Source: an uncultured Clostridia bacterium (GTDB lineage: Bacteria; Bacillota; Clostridia; Christensenellales; CAG-314). Taken from it: a stretch of 64,000 nt of DNA. This document shows, in pieces, positions 7,547 through 15,586 of the stretch; the first letter of the stretch is position 1, and each line of letters starts with the position of its first letter. The stretch covers positions 106,665 through 170,664 of the forward strand of contig CANOTO010000003.1 in NCBI GenBank assembly GCA_947570215.1, in the 5' to 3' direction. The notes under the pieces are model-generated. The model was not told where the DNA came from, did not search any database, and saw nothing but the letters and a program-made list of their open reading frames with translations. The translations under genes and the position numbers were made by a program.

Positions 7547-8398
7547 CTAAACAGTTTTATACTTGCCCAAAACCTGCTTTGTTTTGTTGCGAATGCTTTC
7601 GTAAATTACGTTTTTCAGTATGCAAGTATACTTTGTCAAATCGAGATCGTTAAATGCCGACGCTATACGGTTTAATACCGAAAACATTATAAACTCGATT
7701 TCTTGTATATATTGTACCATTCGGGCGGGTTCTTTTATACCGTAAACGTCAACAAATACATTGTACTCGCCCTTTTTGATATCCTTGGCCACGTCGTCCA
7801 ACGCGTCTATCAAATATATCCATTTGCCGACGTTATAGCAAAGCGTTTCTACGTATTCGCTTGTTCGCTCTCTCAACACAAGTCTGCAAAAGTCTGCGGA
7901 TAAAGCCGCAAAGGAATCCGCTACGCGGTCTATGCTATCGCTACCCGACTGTTCGTACTCGCGCAGAGCAGAATAACGTTCGGAAAGAACTGTATCCAAT
8001 TCGGCAAAGTCGGTTCGCGCCTTATTGTAGTACTTCTTTAACGCGCGCAAAGCCAACTTCTTTTTGCTGCCGCCGTCGTCTATTACGTCGTCGTACACGT
8101 TCCAATAAGTAAGCAGAACGTTTGCCGCGGCAAGCTTATCCGTAAGCTCGGTTGCTTTAAGCAAAGAGCGCTTTTTGAGCGGATGGGAAAAGCAACGCCC
8201 TTGATAAATCTCAACATCCGTATCCGTTACGGAATGGAACAGAACGTTAAAAAAATTAACGTCGTTGCTTATAAACGCCCGCGGAAAATTGCCGTACGCG
8301 TTCTTGGTTGACTTGCACAAACCGCACATAAAGGTCTGCCACAAACCGCGCTGTCCGTCTTCGAGCATTCCCTTTTCTATGTCTAAATATCCAAACAT
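7547..8398 (-). CDS. DUF5685 family protein
   Basis: 283 residues. The N-terminus (MFGYLDIEKG, later FMCGLCKSTK with a CxxC, then CFSHPLKKRS) is diagnostic of DUF5685, a Clostridia family without assigned function. The body is all-helical. Two Asp-rich motifs stand out: VYDDVIDDG (about residue 103) and LIDALDDVAKDIKKGEYN (about 198). They are placed as in phytoene/squalene synthases, where paired Asp-rich helices bind diphosphate through magnesium; that relation is my inference. The ATG overlaps the trpS stop by one base (TAATG), so the gene is coupled to trpS. Confidence 0.75.
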   Translation of the reverse strand: MFGYLDIEKGMLEDGQRGLWQTFMCGLCKSTKNAYGNFPRAFISNDVNFFNVLFHSVTDTDVEIYQGRCFSHPLKKRSLLKATELTDKLAAANVLLTYWNVYDDVIDDGGSKKKLALRALKKYYNKARTDFAELDTVLSERYSALREYEQSGSDSIDRVADSFAALSADFCRLVLRERTSEYVETLCYNVGKWIYLIDALDDVAKDIKKGEYNVFVDVYGIKEPARMVQYIQEIEFIMFSVLNRIASAFNDLDLTKYTCILKNVIYESIRNKTKQVLGKYKTV

Positions 8399-9402
8399 TA
8401 TCTAACTCGTCCGATAAGACCTATTTTACGATAGACCTTGTCAAGAGTCTTGCGAGCTACTCGTTCAGCCTGCTCCGCGCCCTGCTTCAACACGTTTTCG
8501 AGATAGCTCTTGTCGGCGGCAAGACGTTTTTGTTCCCTTTGAATAGGCTCTACAACGGATATAACCGCATCGGCAACGGCATCCTTGAATACACCGTAGC
8601 CGCAGCCGTCAAAACGCGTTTCCGCGTCGGAAATACTCTCGTCGGCAGTTAGGCTGTATATTGTAAGCAGGTTGGATATTGCGGGCCTGTCTTCGGCGAA
8701 ACGCACTTCGCTGCAACAGTCCGTTACCGCGCGCCTAAGCTTGCGTCGGATTGTATCGGGATCGTCGAACAAAGTTATAACCGCATTCTCGTTAGGGTCG
8801 GACTTACTCATCTTGGCAGTCGGCTCTTGAAGACTTTTTATACTGCATCCGTTTTGGAAGCACAGCGCTTCGGGAACGTTAAACGTGGGACTGTAACGGT
8901 TATTGAAACGCTGCGCAAGGTCGCGTGCAAGCTCTAAGTGCTGTAATTGATCCTTGCCTACCGGCACCAAATCGGTTTGATACAGCAAAATATCGCTTGC
9001 CATAAGCACGGGGTAGTTCATCAGTCCCATATTTATATTATCCGCGTGCTTCCTTGACTTATCCTTAAATTGCGTCATACGGTTCATTTCGCCGACGTAC
9101 GCAATTGTATCCAGTATCCACGTAAGCTCGGCGTGTTCGTGTACGTGAGATTGAATAAACAGCGAGCTTTTTTCGGGGTCGATGCCGCAGGCTATGTACA
9201 ACGCCACCAGATCCATAGTGTTTTTGCGCAGATCTGCAGGAACCTGCGTTACCGTTAACGAGTGCAAATCGACAACGCAATACAGGCAGTTGTATTCGTC
9301 TTGCAAAGGACGCCAGTTACGTATTGCTCCCAAATAGTTGCCCAAAGTAATACGTCCCGTCGGCTGCACGCCCGAAAATGCTGTTTTCCTGACGTTATCC
9401 AT
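8398..9402 (-). CDS. trpS: Tryptophan-tRNA ligase
   Basis: 334 residues, normal length for bacterial TrpRS, which charges tRNA-Trp in the cytosol. The class I signatures are present: GVQPTG then LGNYLGAIRNW (HIGH region) and AKMSKSDPN (KMSKS loop). The start at 9402 (MDNVRKTAFSG) follows an AGGGGGA site; an in-frame extension of 20 residues upstream lies in the promoter and is rejected. A consensus promoter sits at 9433-9462, leaving a leader of only about 25 bases, too short for a T-box. First gene of a four-gene operon. Confidence 0.96.
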   Translation of the reverse strand: MDNVRKTAFSGVQPTGRITLGNYLGAIRNWRPLQDEYNCLYCVVDLHSLTVTQVPADLRKNTMDLVALYIACGIDPEKSSLFIQSHVHEHAELTWILDTIAYVGEMNRMTQFKDKSRKHADNINMGLMNYPVLMASDILLYQTDLVPVGKDQLQHLELARDLAQRFNNRYSPTFNVPEALCFQNGCSIKSLQEPTAKMSKSDPNENAVITLFDDPDTIRRKLRRAVTDCCSEVRFAEDRPAISNLLTIYSLTADESISDAETRFDGCGYGVFKDAVADAVISVVEPIQREQKRLAADKSYLENVLKQGAEQAERVARKTLDKVYRKIGLIGRVR

Positions 9403-9432
9403 ATTGCGTTCCCCCTTATATAAATTATTTTT

Positions 9433-9462
9433 ATTGTAACACGACGGCGAGCAAAATGTCAA
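9433..9462 (-). promoter_or_regulatory. Sigma-A promoter of trpS
   Basis: On the minus strand TTGACA (9462-9457), 18 bases, TACAAT (9438-9433). Confidence 0.8.
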
Positions 9463-9495
9463 TTAAAGCCGCCAAGTTGTTGCAAAGCGAGTTTA

Positions 9496-11010
9496 CTATC
9501 TCATTTTAGCCAATTCTTCCGCAAGGTTTTCCATTTCCTTTGACGGCACTTGCTTTTGCGCCGAATGAACCGTCTGCTCTACCGCAAGCTTTGCCTGCTC
9601 GGACGGAATTATCGTACCGACACCCGCGACGCAGCCGCCGGGACAGCCCATACCTTCAATCATATATCCGTTAAGCTTGCCTGCCTTGACAAGAGTAAGT
9701 ATCTTGCGGCAGTCGGCAAGTCCTTCGGCGTGGCGTATTTTTACTTCCGTATCGGGGTAATATTCCGCAATGCACTTTTCTATTGCGCCGGCAACGCCGC
9801 CCGCATAGGCGTAGCCTCGTCCCGCGCCCGTAGCCTCGATATTTACAGGCATTTCTTCCAACGCCTCGAGATCGATATTTTGGGCGTCGAACATTCCAGC
9901 AAGCTCTTCGATAGTAATTACAAAGTCGACAAAACTGCGAACGGTTCTGCGCGACGCCTCTAACTTCTTGGCGGCGCAGGGACCTATAAATACCACTCGG
10001 GCGTTGGGCCGAAGCGTCTTGACGGAACGCGCAGTAGCCACCATAGGAGTAAGCTCCTGCGACACTTCCGCCGCAAGGTCGGGAAACTGCTTTTTTACAA
10101 GCACCGCCCAAGCAGGACAGCAACTGGTAAATAAAAACGGTAACTTGCCCGTAACTACGTCTTTTACATAGTGATGCGCTTCCGCAATGCACCCTACGTC
10201 CGCGCCCACCGCCACTTCGTACGCGTCCTTGAAGCCTAACGCAAGCAAGCCCGACTTCAGTTTTCCGAGAGTAACGTTTTTGCCGAATTGTCCGATTATT
10301 GCGGGCGCAACGGCAGCTACTACTTCGTCGCCTTGCTTTATTGCCTTGATAAGCTGGTATATTTGCGATTTATCGGCAATCGCTCCAAACGGACACGCCG
10401 ACATACACTGACCGCAAGCTACGCACTTGTCGTTGTCTATCTTCGCTCTGCCGTACTCGTCGGAAGATATCGCTTTAATTCCGCAGGCGGCGGCGCAGGG
10501 GCGCACGTGATGAGCTATTGCATCGTAGGGACAGCTTTGCTTGCATTTGCCGCACTTGATACATTTGCTTTGGTCTATATACGACCTTCCGTTGACGATA
10601 GACACGGCTTGGCGCCGACACGCCTTGATGCAAGCGTGAGAAATACAGTTTCGGCATTGGTTGGACACGACATATTCGTTATCGGGGCATTTGTCGCAAG
10701 CAGACGGAATTATTTGCATAAGCGGCGGTTCGTAGTACTTTTCCGCGATGGTACTTTTGTCCATACCCGCGGTAATGCTTACGGGACGGTTGGCAGGGCG
10801 CAAAGACAACCCCATAGCCAAACGTACGCGTTCGGCGGCAATCTGCCTTTCGCGATAGATGCTTTCGCGGTATCGAGGCGTTTCGTCCGGCGTTATTCGG
10901 TACGGAATTTCTTCCAAATCGACTTGCGGGTTGTCCGACTCGTACGCCACGCGCGCCACTTCGGCAAAAATTTTTCTTCTAAGCTCCGTTACTACGCTTT
11001 GACTTTTCAT
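9496..11010 (-). CDS. [FeFe] hydrogenase, monomeric group B-like
   Basis: 504 residues. The C-terminal H-cluster domain has all three signatures: TSCCPAW (L1), FIGPCAAKK (L2) and EGMGCPGGCVAG (L3). The Ala in TSCCPAW and the absence of a [2Fe-2S] domain point to group B rather than the TSCCPGW bifurcating type. Four N-terminal cysteine clusters feed electrons in, including CIKCGKCKQSC and CVACGQCMSAC ferredoxin motifs. It likely catalyses proton reduction or H2 oxidation with ferredoxin in the cytoplasm. It stands alone with its own promoter at 11086-11114. The hydABC-type hydrogenase at 52478-56608 is a separate system. Confidence 0.9.
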   Translation of the reverse strand: MKSQSVVTELRRKIFAEVARVAYESDNPQVDLEEIPYRITPDETPRYRESIYRERQIAAERVRLAMGLSLRPANRPVSITAGMDKSTIAEKYYEPPLMQIIPSACDKCPDNEYVVSNQCRNCISHACIKACRRQAVSIVNGRSYIDQSKCIKCGKCKQSCPYDAIAHHVRPCAAACGIKAISSDEYGRAKIDNDKCVACGQCMSACPFGAIADKSQIYQLIKAIKQGDEVVAAVAPAIIGQFGKNVTLGKLKSGLLALGFKDAYEVAVGADVGCIAEAHHYVKDVVTGKLPFLFTSCCPAWAVLVKKQFPDLAAEVSQELTPMVATARSVKTLRPNARVVFIGPCAAKKLEASRRTVRSFVDFVITIEELAGMFDAQNIDLEALEEMPVNIEATGAGRGYAYAGGVAGAIEKCIAEYYPDTEVKIRHAEGLADCRKILTLVKAGKLNGYMIEGMGCPGGCVAGVGTIIPSEQAKLAVEQTVHSAQKQVPSKEMENLAEELAKMR

Positions 11011-11085
11011 AATACTCTCCGTAACAATGTCCTTGCTGTCTTTGCGCTCGCGCGCGATAATCGAAACGATGAAAGCAACGGTAAA

Positions 11086-11114
11086 ATTGTACCATATACG
11101 CGCTTATATTACAA
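11086..11114 (-). promoter_or_regulatory. Promoter of the monomeric hydrogenase
   Basis: TTGTAA, 17 bases, TACAAT on the minus strand, 76 bases before the start codon. Confidence 0.6.
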
Positions 11115-11154
11115 CCGATTTGACGAGCGGAAGCTTACGAATAATTTTTACCTT

Positions 11155-11189
11155 AATAAAAAATTCCGAAGCGGAATGCTTCGGAATTT
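11155..11189 (-). terminator. Terminator of the 11212-11631 lipoprotein gene
   Basis: AAATTCCGAAGC (11161-11172) pairs with GCTTCGGAATTT (11178-11189), and on the minus strand a T tract follows. Confidence 0.85.
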
Positions 11190-11211
11190 GCAAAGAAATA
11201 ATTGCCGAAAA

Positions 11212-11631
11212 TTATCTTGCGGCTTTGATACCTGCTTCCGTGCCGGTATACAACACCTTGCCGCTGCGTTGAACGTTGGATTCGCCTTCGAATTTGATTT
11301 TTAATGTGTCTTCAATCTTTTTAATGCTTTCTTGCGCTTTGCTTAACACGGATTTAGCCGTACCGGAATCTTTGCAATAAATAGCCAGCATGCCGTCGCC
11401 GTCGGCATTAACCGCAAATACGATATCGGTAACATCTTCGCCTTTAAGACCTAATAATAATGCTGTAGCTCCCGTAGAAATGGCGCCTTTCATATGCACG
11501 GGCGCATATCCGTTCTCTTTCAACGCCGCTTCCGCTTTGTCGGGATCACTCGCGGGACCGCAGGAAACCAATACAGCCAAGCTCAACACCGCTATCAAAG
11601 CAAGAGCCATAACTTTCGCAAATTTTTTCAT
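11212..11631 (-). CDS. Small lipoprotein, unknown function
   Basis: 139 residues. The start at 11631 (MKKFAKVMAL) has an AAGGGAGA site and gives a textbook lipoprotein signal peptide with lipobox LVSC, lipidated Cys at residue 24; the longer upstream frame is rejected. The mature part has alternating beta strands and one amphipathic helix (VLSKAQESIKKIEDTLK) and holds no catalytic motif I know. Single-gene unit between its own consensus promoter and terminator. Expected to be membrane-anchored outside the cell. Confidence 0.75.
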   Translation of the reverse strand: MKKFAKVMALALIAVLSLAVLVSCGPASDPDKAEAALKENGYAPVHMKGAISTGATALLLGLKGEDVTDIVFAVNADGDGMLAIYCKDSGTAKSVLSKAQESIKKIEDTLKIKFEGESNVQRSGKVLYTGTEAGIKAAR

Positions 11632-11686
11632 TTCACATTCTCCCTTATTCTGATTATTAACGCGTTTATTATGCGATAACAAGTAT

Positions 11687-11715
11687 ATTTTAAGATAATA
11701 TCAAGTCGTTGTCAA
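11687..11715 (-). promoter_or_regulatory. Promoter of the small lipoprotein gene
   Basis: Minus strand TTGACA, 17 bases, TAAAAT, about 55 bases before the start codon. Confidence 0.8.
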
Positions 11716-11902
11716 TAGCGTATTTTGTCTTTTTTCAATAATGAAAAACAAAATATGCGGTTAGCGTTATAATTGTTAAACAAGATGCGCTTTTTCCACA
11801 AATATGTTAGTATTTGTTGCAAAAAAAAGCACCGTTACTAAGACCGCCGATTCCTTGTCTATATTTACAAAAATACACAGTGTTTACTCGCTACGCATAA
11901 AC

Positions 11903-11930
11903 AAATCCGACGGTAAATTCCGTCGGATTT
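11903..11930 (-). terminator. Terminator after cysK
   Basis: AAATCCGACGG and CCGTCGGATTT form an 11-base stem with a six-base loop; a T-rich stretch follows on the minus strand. Confidence 0.75.
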
Positions 11931-11959
11931 GCACTGTTCCTAATACGCCGAAAATCCTA

Positions 11960-12874
11960 TCAGTCGTCAAGCAGCGAAGAATATCTGTCATCGCCGTCGG
12001 GAAACAGCGTTACAATATTCTTACCCTTAAATTCCGCCTGCTGCGCAAGACGTTCGGCAACTACTATATTGGCAGCCGACGATATGCCGCAGCAATAGCC
12101 TTGTTTTAGGTTGAGCTCTCGAAACTTGTCAAGAGCCTGATCGTCCGTTACAAGCTCCACACGGTTAACCGCTGCGCCGTCGTATAACTTGGGCACAAAA
12201 CCCGCGCCTATGCCCTGAATAGCGTGACCGCCGCTTTCGCCGCGTGATATAGCTGCGCTCGAAGCGGGCTCGACCGCCACGACAACGCAATCGGGGAAAC
12301 GCTCCTTGATACGTCTTGCCGTACCGACAAGCGTGCCGCCCGTTCCCACACCCGCAACAAATGCGTCAACACGGTCAAGCTGTTCGATGATTTCCGCACC
12401 CGTAGACAAATAATGCGCCTGCACATTTGCGGGATTTTCGAATTGCCTCAGCCAAATGTAATTTTTTTTTAACGAAAGCCGTTCAACCGCTTCTATTGCG
12501 CCGCCCATACCCAAAGAGCCTTCGGTAAGGACAAGCTGCGCGCCCAAGCCCTGCAAAAGCTCACGGCGTTCCGCGCTCATATTATCGGGCATAGCAATCA
12601 TAACATTGTAGCCGCGTTTTATTCCTACATACGCAAGAGAAATGCCGAAATTTCCGCTGGTTGCTTCCACCAGCGTATCGCCCGAGCAAAGTATACCGCG
12701 TTCTTCAGCGTCCAATATCATACACAAAGCCGCGCGGTCTTTTACGCTGCCGCTTGCGTTCATCGCTTCGTTTTTGACGTAAATATCCGCGTCAAAATCT
12801 TCTTCGTAGGGGATTAATGGCGTGCCGCCTATGCCGAGAGCTTCCGACGCTTTTTTGAAAACTTCCAAGTTCAT
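11960..12874 (-). CDS. cysK: Cysteine synthase family (O-acetylserine sulfhydrylase)
   Basis: 304 residues, PLP fold type II. Lys in SGSVKDRAA is the expected PLP Schiff-base lysine; EATSGNFGIS is the substrate loop and GVGTGGTLVG binds the PLP phosphate. It should make L-cysteine from O-acetylserine and sulfide. The substrate loop has Phe where CysK normally has Thr (TSGNTG), and the C-terminal GISSAAN replaces GISSGAA, so a related beta-replacement substrate cannot be excluded. It lies 55 bases behind leuS, probably in one transcript, with an AAAGGAA ribosome site. Confidence 0.8.
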   Translation of the reverse strand: MNLEVFKKASEALGIGGTPLIPYEEDFDADIYVKNEAMNASGSVKDRAALCMILDAEERGILCSGDTLVEATSGNFGISLAYVGIKRGYNVMIAMPDNMSAERRELLQGLGAQLVLTEGSLGMGGAIEAVERLSLKKNYIWLRQFENPANVQAHYLSTGAEIIEQLDRVDAFVAGVGTGGTLVGTARRIKERFPDCVVVAVEPASSAAISRGESGGHAIQGIGAGFVPKLYDGAAVNRVELVTDDQALDKFRELNLKQGYCCGISSAANIVVAERLAQQAEFKGKNIVTLFPDGDDRYSSLLDD

Positions 12875-12929
12875 ATCGATTTCCTTTTTTTGTTTACAAG
12901 GCTACGCTTTACCGAAGTTCACCGCGCGC

Positions 12930-15356
12930 TCAAATAATTACGTTAATAAGGCGATTGGGAATAACGATGACTTTTTTCACCGCCGCTCCGTTAAGTAATT
13001 CAACCACCTTTTCGTCATGCAGCGCCAGTTCTTCTATCTGCTTTGCGTTAAGCGTCGCATCTACCATAATACGCGCTTTGGGACGGCTGTTAAACTGAAC
13101 GAGCATTTCTATCTCGCTTGTTTTCAGCGCGTTTTCGTCGAAATTGGGGTAGGGAGCTACAATTATACTGCTTTGGTGTCCCGTTTGCCGCCATAGCTCT
13201 TCCGTAAAGTGCGGAGCAAGCGGACACAAAACCTTTAACAGATCGTCAACGGTTTCGCGGTACAGCTTGACATTTTTAACGGATTTTTGGTCGTATTTGC
13301 TGAGAGCGTTTACCAGTTCCATCATACGCGCAACCGCCGTATTGAAGGAAAACTCGTTGTAGTCGAAGTCCACGGACTTGATTGTGTTGTGACGCACGCG
13401 GTTAAGCTCCTTTTCGTCCGCGCCGAATTCGTCCGTAGTTGCGTAATCGCCGTATGCAGCCAAAACGTAGCGTTCCGTCCTGTCCAACCACTTGTTGATC
13501 GCCTTGATTCCGTCGTCGCTCCACGGACCGCCTTCGGTATACTTGAAGCCGAACGCAAGATAGCAGCGGAATACGTCCGCGCCGTAGGCGGCTACGAATT
13601 CGTCGGGCGATACGACGTTACCGTGAGATTTACTCATACGGTTGCCGTCCGGACCCAAAATTACGCCTTGGTGAACAAGCGACTTGAATGGTTCGTCGAA
13701 ATGAACGTGCCCCATATCGCGCAACGCCTTGGTAATAAACCGCGCGTACAACAGGTGCATACAAGCGTGTTCCGCGCCGCCCACATATTTGTCCACGGGC
13801 AGCATTTTGTCCGCTTTCGGCGTATCGAAGGGCTTGTCCGCGTTGTGGGGGTCGACATAGCGCAAATAGTACCAGCTGCTGCACACAAACGTATCCAACG
13901 TGTCGGGGTCGCGTTGAGCGCGAGCTCCGCATTTAGGGCAGATTACGTCGTGAATAAACTTGTCGTGTTTGGCAAGCGGACTGGTGCCGTCCGGCTTGAA
14001 TTCCACGTCGTAGGGAAGCATTACGGGCAGATTTTCGTCCAGCACTTCGCCGCAATGCGGGCAGTGAATAACTGGGATAGGCGCGCCCCAATAACGCTGA
14101 CGGGATACCAGCCAGTCGCGCAAACGGTAGTTAGTGGTAAGCTTGCCCTTGCCTATCTTTGCAAGCTTCTCTACCACGGCGACACGACCATGTTCCGAAG
14201 TCATTCCGTCGAATTCACCGCTGTTTACCATTACGCCGTATTCGCAATATGGCAGGCTATCGTCAATGTCGGCAGACTCGGCCGTAATAACCCGCTTGAT
14301 TTCCAACCCGTGTTTTTGCGCAAACTTGTAGTCGCGCGCGTCGTGCGAAGGCACGCCCATCACTGCGCCTGTGCCGTAGGAAGCAAGCACGTAGTCGCCT
14401 ATCCACACCTGCACGCGCTGTCCGTTAACGGGGTTAATTGCGTACGCGCCCGTAAATACGCCCGTCTTATCCTTAGCGGTGGAAAGCCGCTCGATCTCGT
14501 CTGTTTTGGCTACTTCGTCGCAGTATTTTTCTACCGCCGACAGTTGCGATTTTGTAGTGATTTGCTTTACAAGCGGATGCTCGGGGGCAAGCACAACGTA
14601 TGTGCAACCGAAAAGCGTATCCGCGCGCGTGGTAAACACGTTGAAGCTACCCTGTCCGTCTGCAAGGTCAAATGTGATTTCTCCGCCGACAGACTTGCCT
14701 ATCCAGTTGCGTTGCATCGCTTTGGTTTTTTCCGGCCAGTCGAGATTATCCAGCCCCGAAAGAAGCTCTTCGGCATAATCGGTAATCTTAAAAAACCATT
14801 GCGTTAAATCTTTTTTTACAACCTGACTGTCGCAGCGTTCGCAGTGACCGTCCACCACCTGTTCGTTGGCAAGCACGGTGTTACAGCTCGGGCACCAGTT
14901 GACGGGGGCTTTTTTTCTGTAAGCCAACCCGCGCTTGTAAAGTTCGCAGAATATCCACTGCGTCCATTTGTAGTAATCGGGCAGACAGGTTTTTATTTCG
15001 TGGTCCCAATCGAACATAGCCCCGATATTCTTGAGCTGCCGCTCCATTACTTCGATATTACGAAGCGTGGAATCCTGCGGATGGATACCGGTCTTTATGG
15101 CATAGTTTTCCGCAGGCAAACCGAACGCGTCGAAGCCCATAGGCTGAAATACGTTTTCGCCTTTCATTATCTTGTAACGGGCAAAGCTGTCCGTAAGCCC
15201 GTAATTATACCAATGCCCTACGTGAAGTTTGGCTCCGCTTGGATAAGAAAACATTTCCAATACGTAGTACTTATCGTCCCTGTTAGGGTCGAATTTGTAT
15301 ACGGGGTTTTGCGCCCAAAGCTCGTTCCACTTTTTTTCTATAGCTACCTTGTCCAT
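12930..15356 (-). CDS. leuS: Leucine-tRNA ligase
   Basis: 808 residues, full length for bacterial LeuRS. The HIGH motif reads HVGH ([14 protein letters not shown]) and the KMSKS loop [12 protein letters not shown] zinc-type cysteine cluster ([16 protein letters not shown]), the editing domain in the middle ([15 protein letters not shown]) and a second cysteine set (CPHCG, CPKCG) are present. It charges tRNA-Leu and edits mischarged products in the cytosol. The promoter at 15386-15414 leaves a leader of roughly 25 bases, so there is no T-box. cysK follows. Confidence 0.97.
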   Translation of the reverse strand: MDKVAIEKKWNELWAQNPVYKFDPNRDDKYYVLEMFSYPSGAKLHVGHWYNYGLTDSFARYKIMKGENVFQPMGFDAFGLPAENYAIKTGIHPQDSTLRNIEVMERQLKNIGAMFDWDHEIKTCLPDYYKWTQWIFCELYKRGLAYRKKAPVNWCPSCNTVLANEQVVDGHCERCDSQVVKKDLTQWFFKITDYAEELLSGLDNLDWPEKTKAMQRNWIGKSVGGEITFDLADGQGSFNVFTTRADTLFGCTYVVLAPEHPLVKQITTKSQLSAVEKYCDEVAKTDEIERLSTAKDKTGVFTGAYAINPVNGQRVQVWIGDYVLASYGTGAVMGVPSHDARDYKFAQKHGLEIKRVITAESADIDDSLPYCEYGVMVNSGEFDGMTSEHGRVAVVEKLAKIGKGKLTTNYRLRDWLVSRQRYWGAPIPVIHCPHCGEVLDENLPVMLPYDVEFKPDGTSPLAKHDKFIHDVICPKCGARAQRDPDTLDTFVCSSWYYLRYVDPHNADKPFDTPKADKMLPVDKYVGGAEHACMHLLYARFITKALRDMGHVHFDEPFKSLVHQGVILGPDGNRMSKSHGNVVSPDEFVAAYGADVFRCYLAFGFKYTEGGPWSDDGIKAINKWLDRTERYVLAAYGDYATTDEFGADEKELNRVRHNTIKSVDFDYNEFSFNTAVARMMELVNALSKYDQKSVKNVKLYRETVDDLLKVLCPLAPHFTEELWRQTGHQSSIIVAPYPNFDENALKTSEIEMLVQFNSRPKARIMVDATLNAKQIEELALHDEKVVELLNGAAVKKVIVIPNRLINVII

Positions 15357-15385
15357 AACGTAACTCCCAAAATATTGTCGGTAAA

Positions 15386-15414
15386 ATTGTACGGCAAAAG
15401 CCCCGTTTTGTCAA
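15386..15414 (-). promoter_or_regulatory. Promoter of leuS-cysK
   Basis: Minus strand TTGACA, 17 bases, TACAAT, directly before leuS. Confidence 0.8.
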
Positions 15415-15449
15415 CAAAAGCCGTTTTTATTTGCGTAATTATTTTAAGT

Positions 15450-15488
15450 TTTCGCTGCGCTGGATTTCTCGACTGCGCTTGAAATGAC
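15450..15488. repeat. Possible interspersed intergenic repeat
   Basis: The segment around TTTCTCGACTGCGCTTGAAA resembles a short palindromic intergenic repeat seen widely in draft genomes of gut bacteria (ATTTCTCGACTnCGCTnGAAAT). Only one copy occurs in this window, so repetition cannot be shown here. Confidence 0.3.
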
Positions 15489-15537
15489 AAAAGGCGTTCG
15501 CATTGCAAGCAATGCTCGGCTATGACGTAATAAAGCA

Positions 15538-15567
15538 AATCCGCCCCGTCGAACGACGGGGCGGATT
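15538..15567 (-). terminator. Terminator of the lipoprotein/ABC operon
   Basis: A 14-base GC-rich perfect stem (15538-15551 with 15554-15567), directly behind the stop at 15587 on the minus strand and followed by a T-rich stretch. Confidence 0.85.
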
Positions 15568-15586
15568 GCAAATGTTCGATTGCTTA

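Noticed and set aside
10288..11304. A 338-codon plus-strand frame opposite the monomeric hydrogenase
   Set aside because: Antisense shadow that also runs across a terminator.
13287..14807. A 506-codon open frame on the plus strand opposite leuS
   Set aside because: It is fully antisense to an intact, motif-complete leuS, has no ribosome site and its protein shows no domain; it is a product of codon bias.
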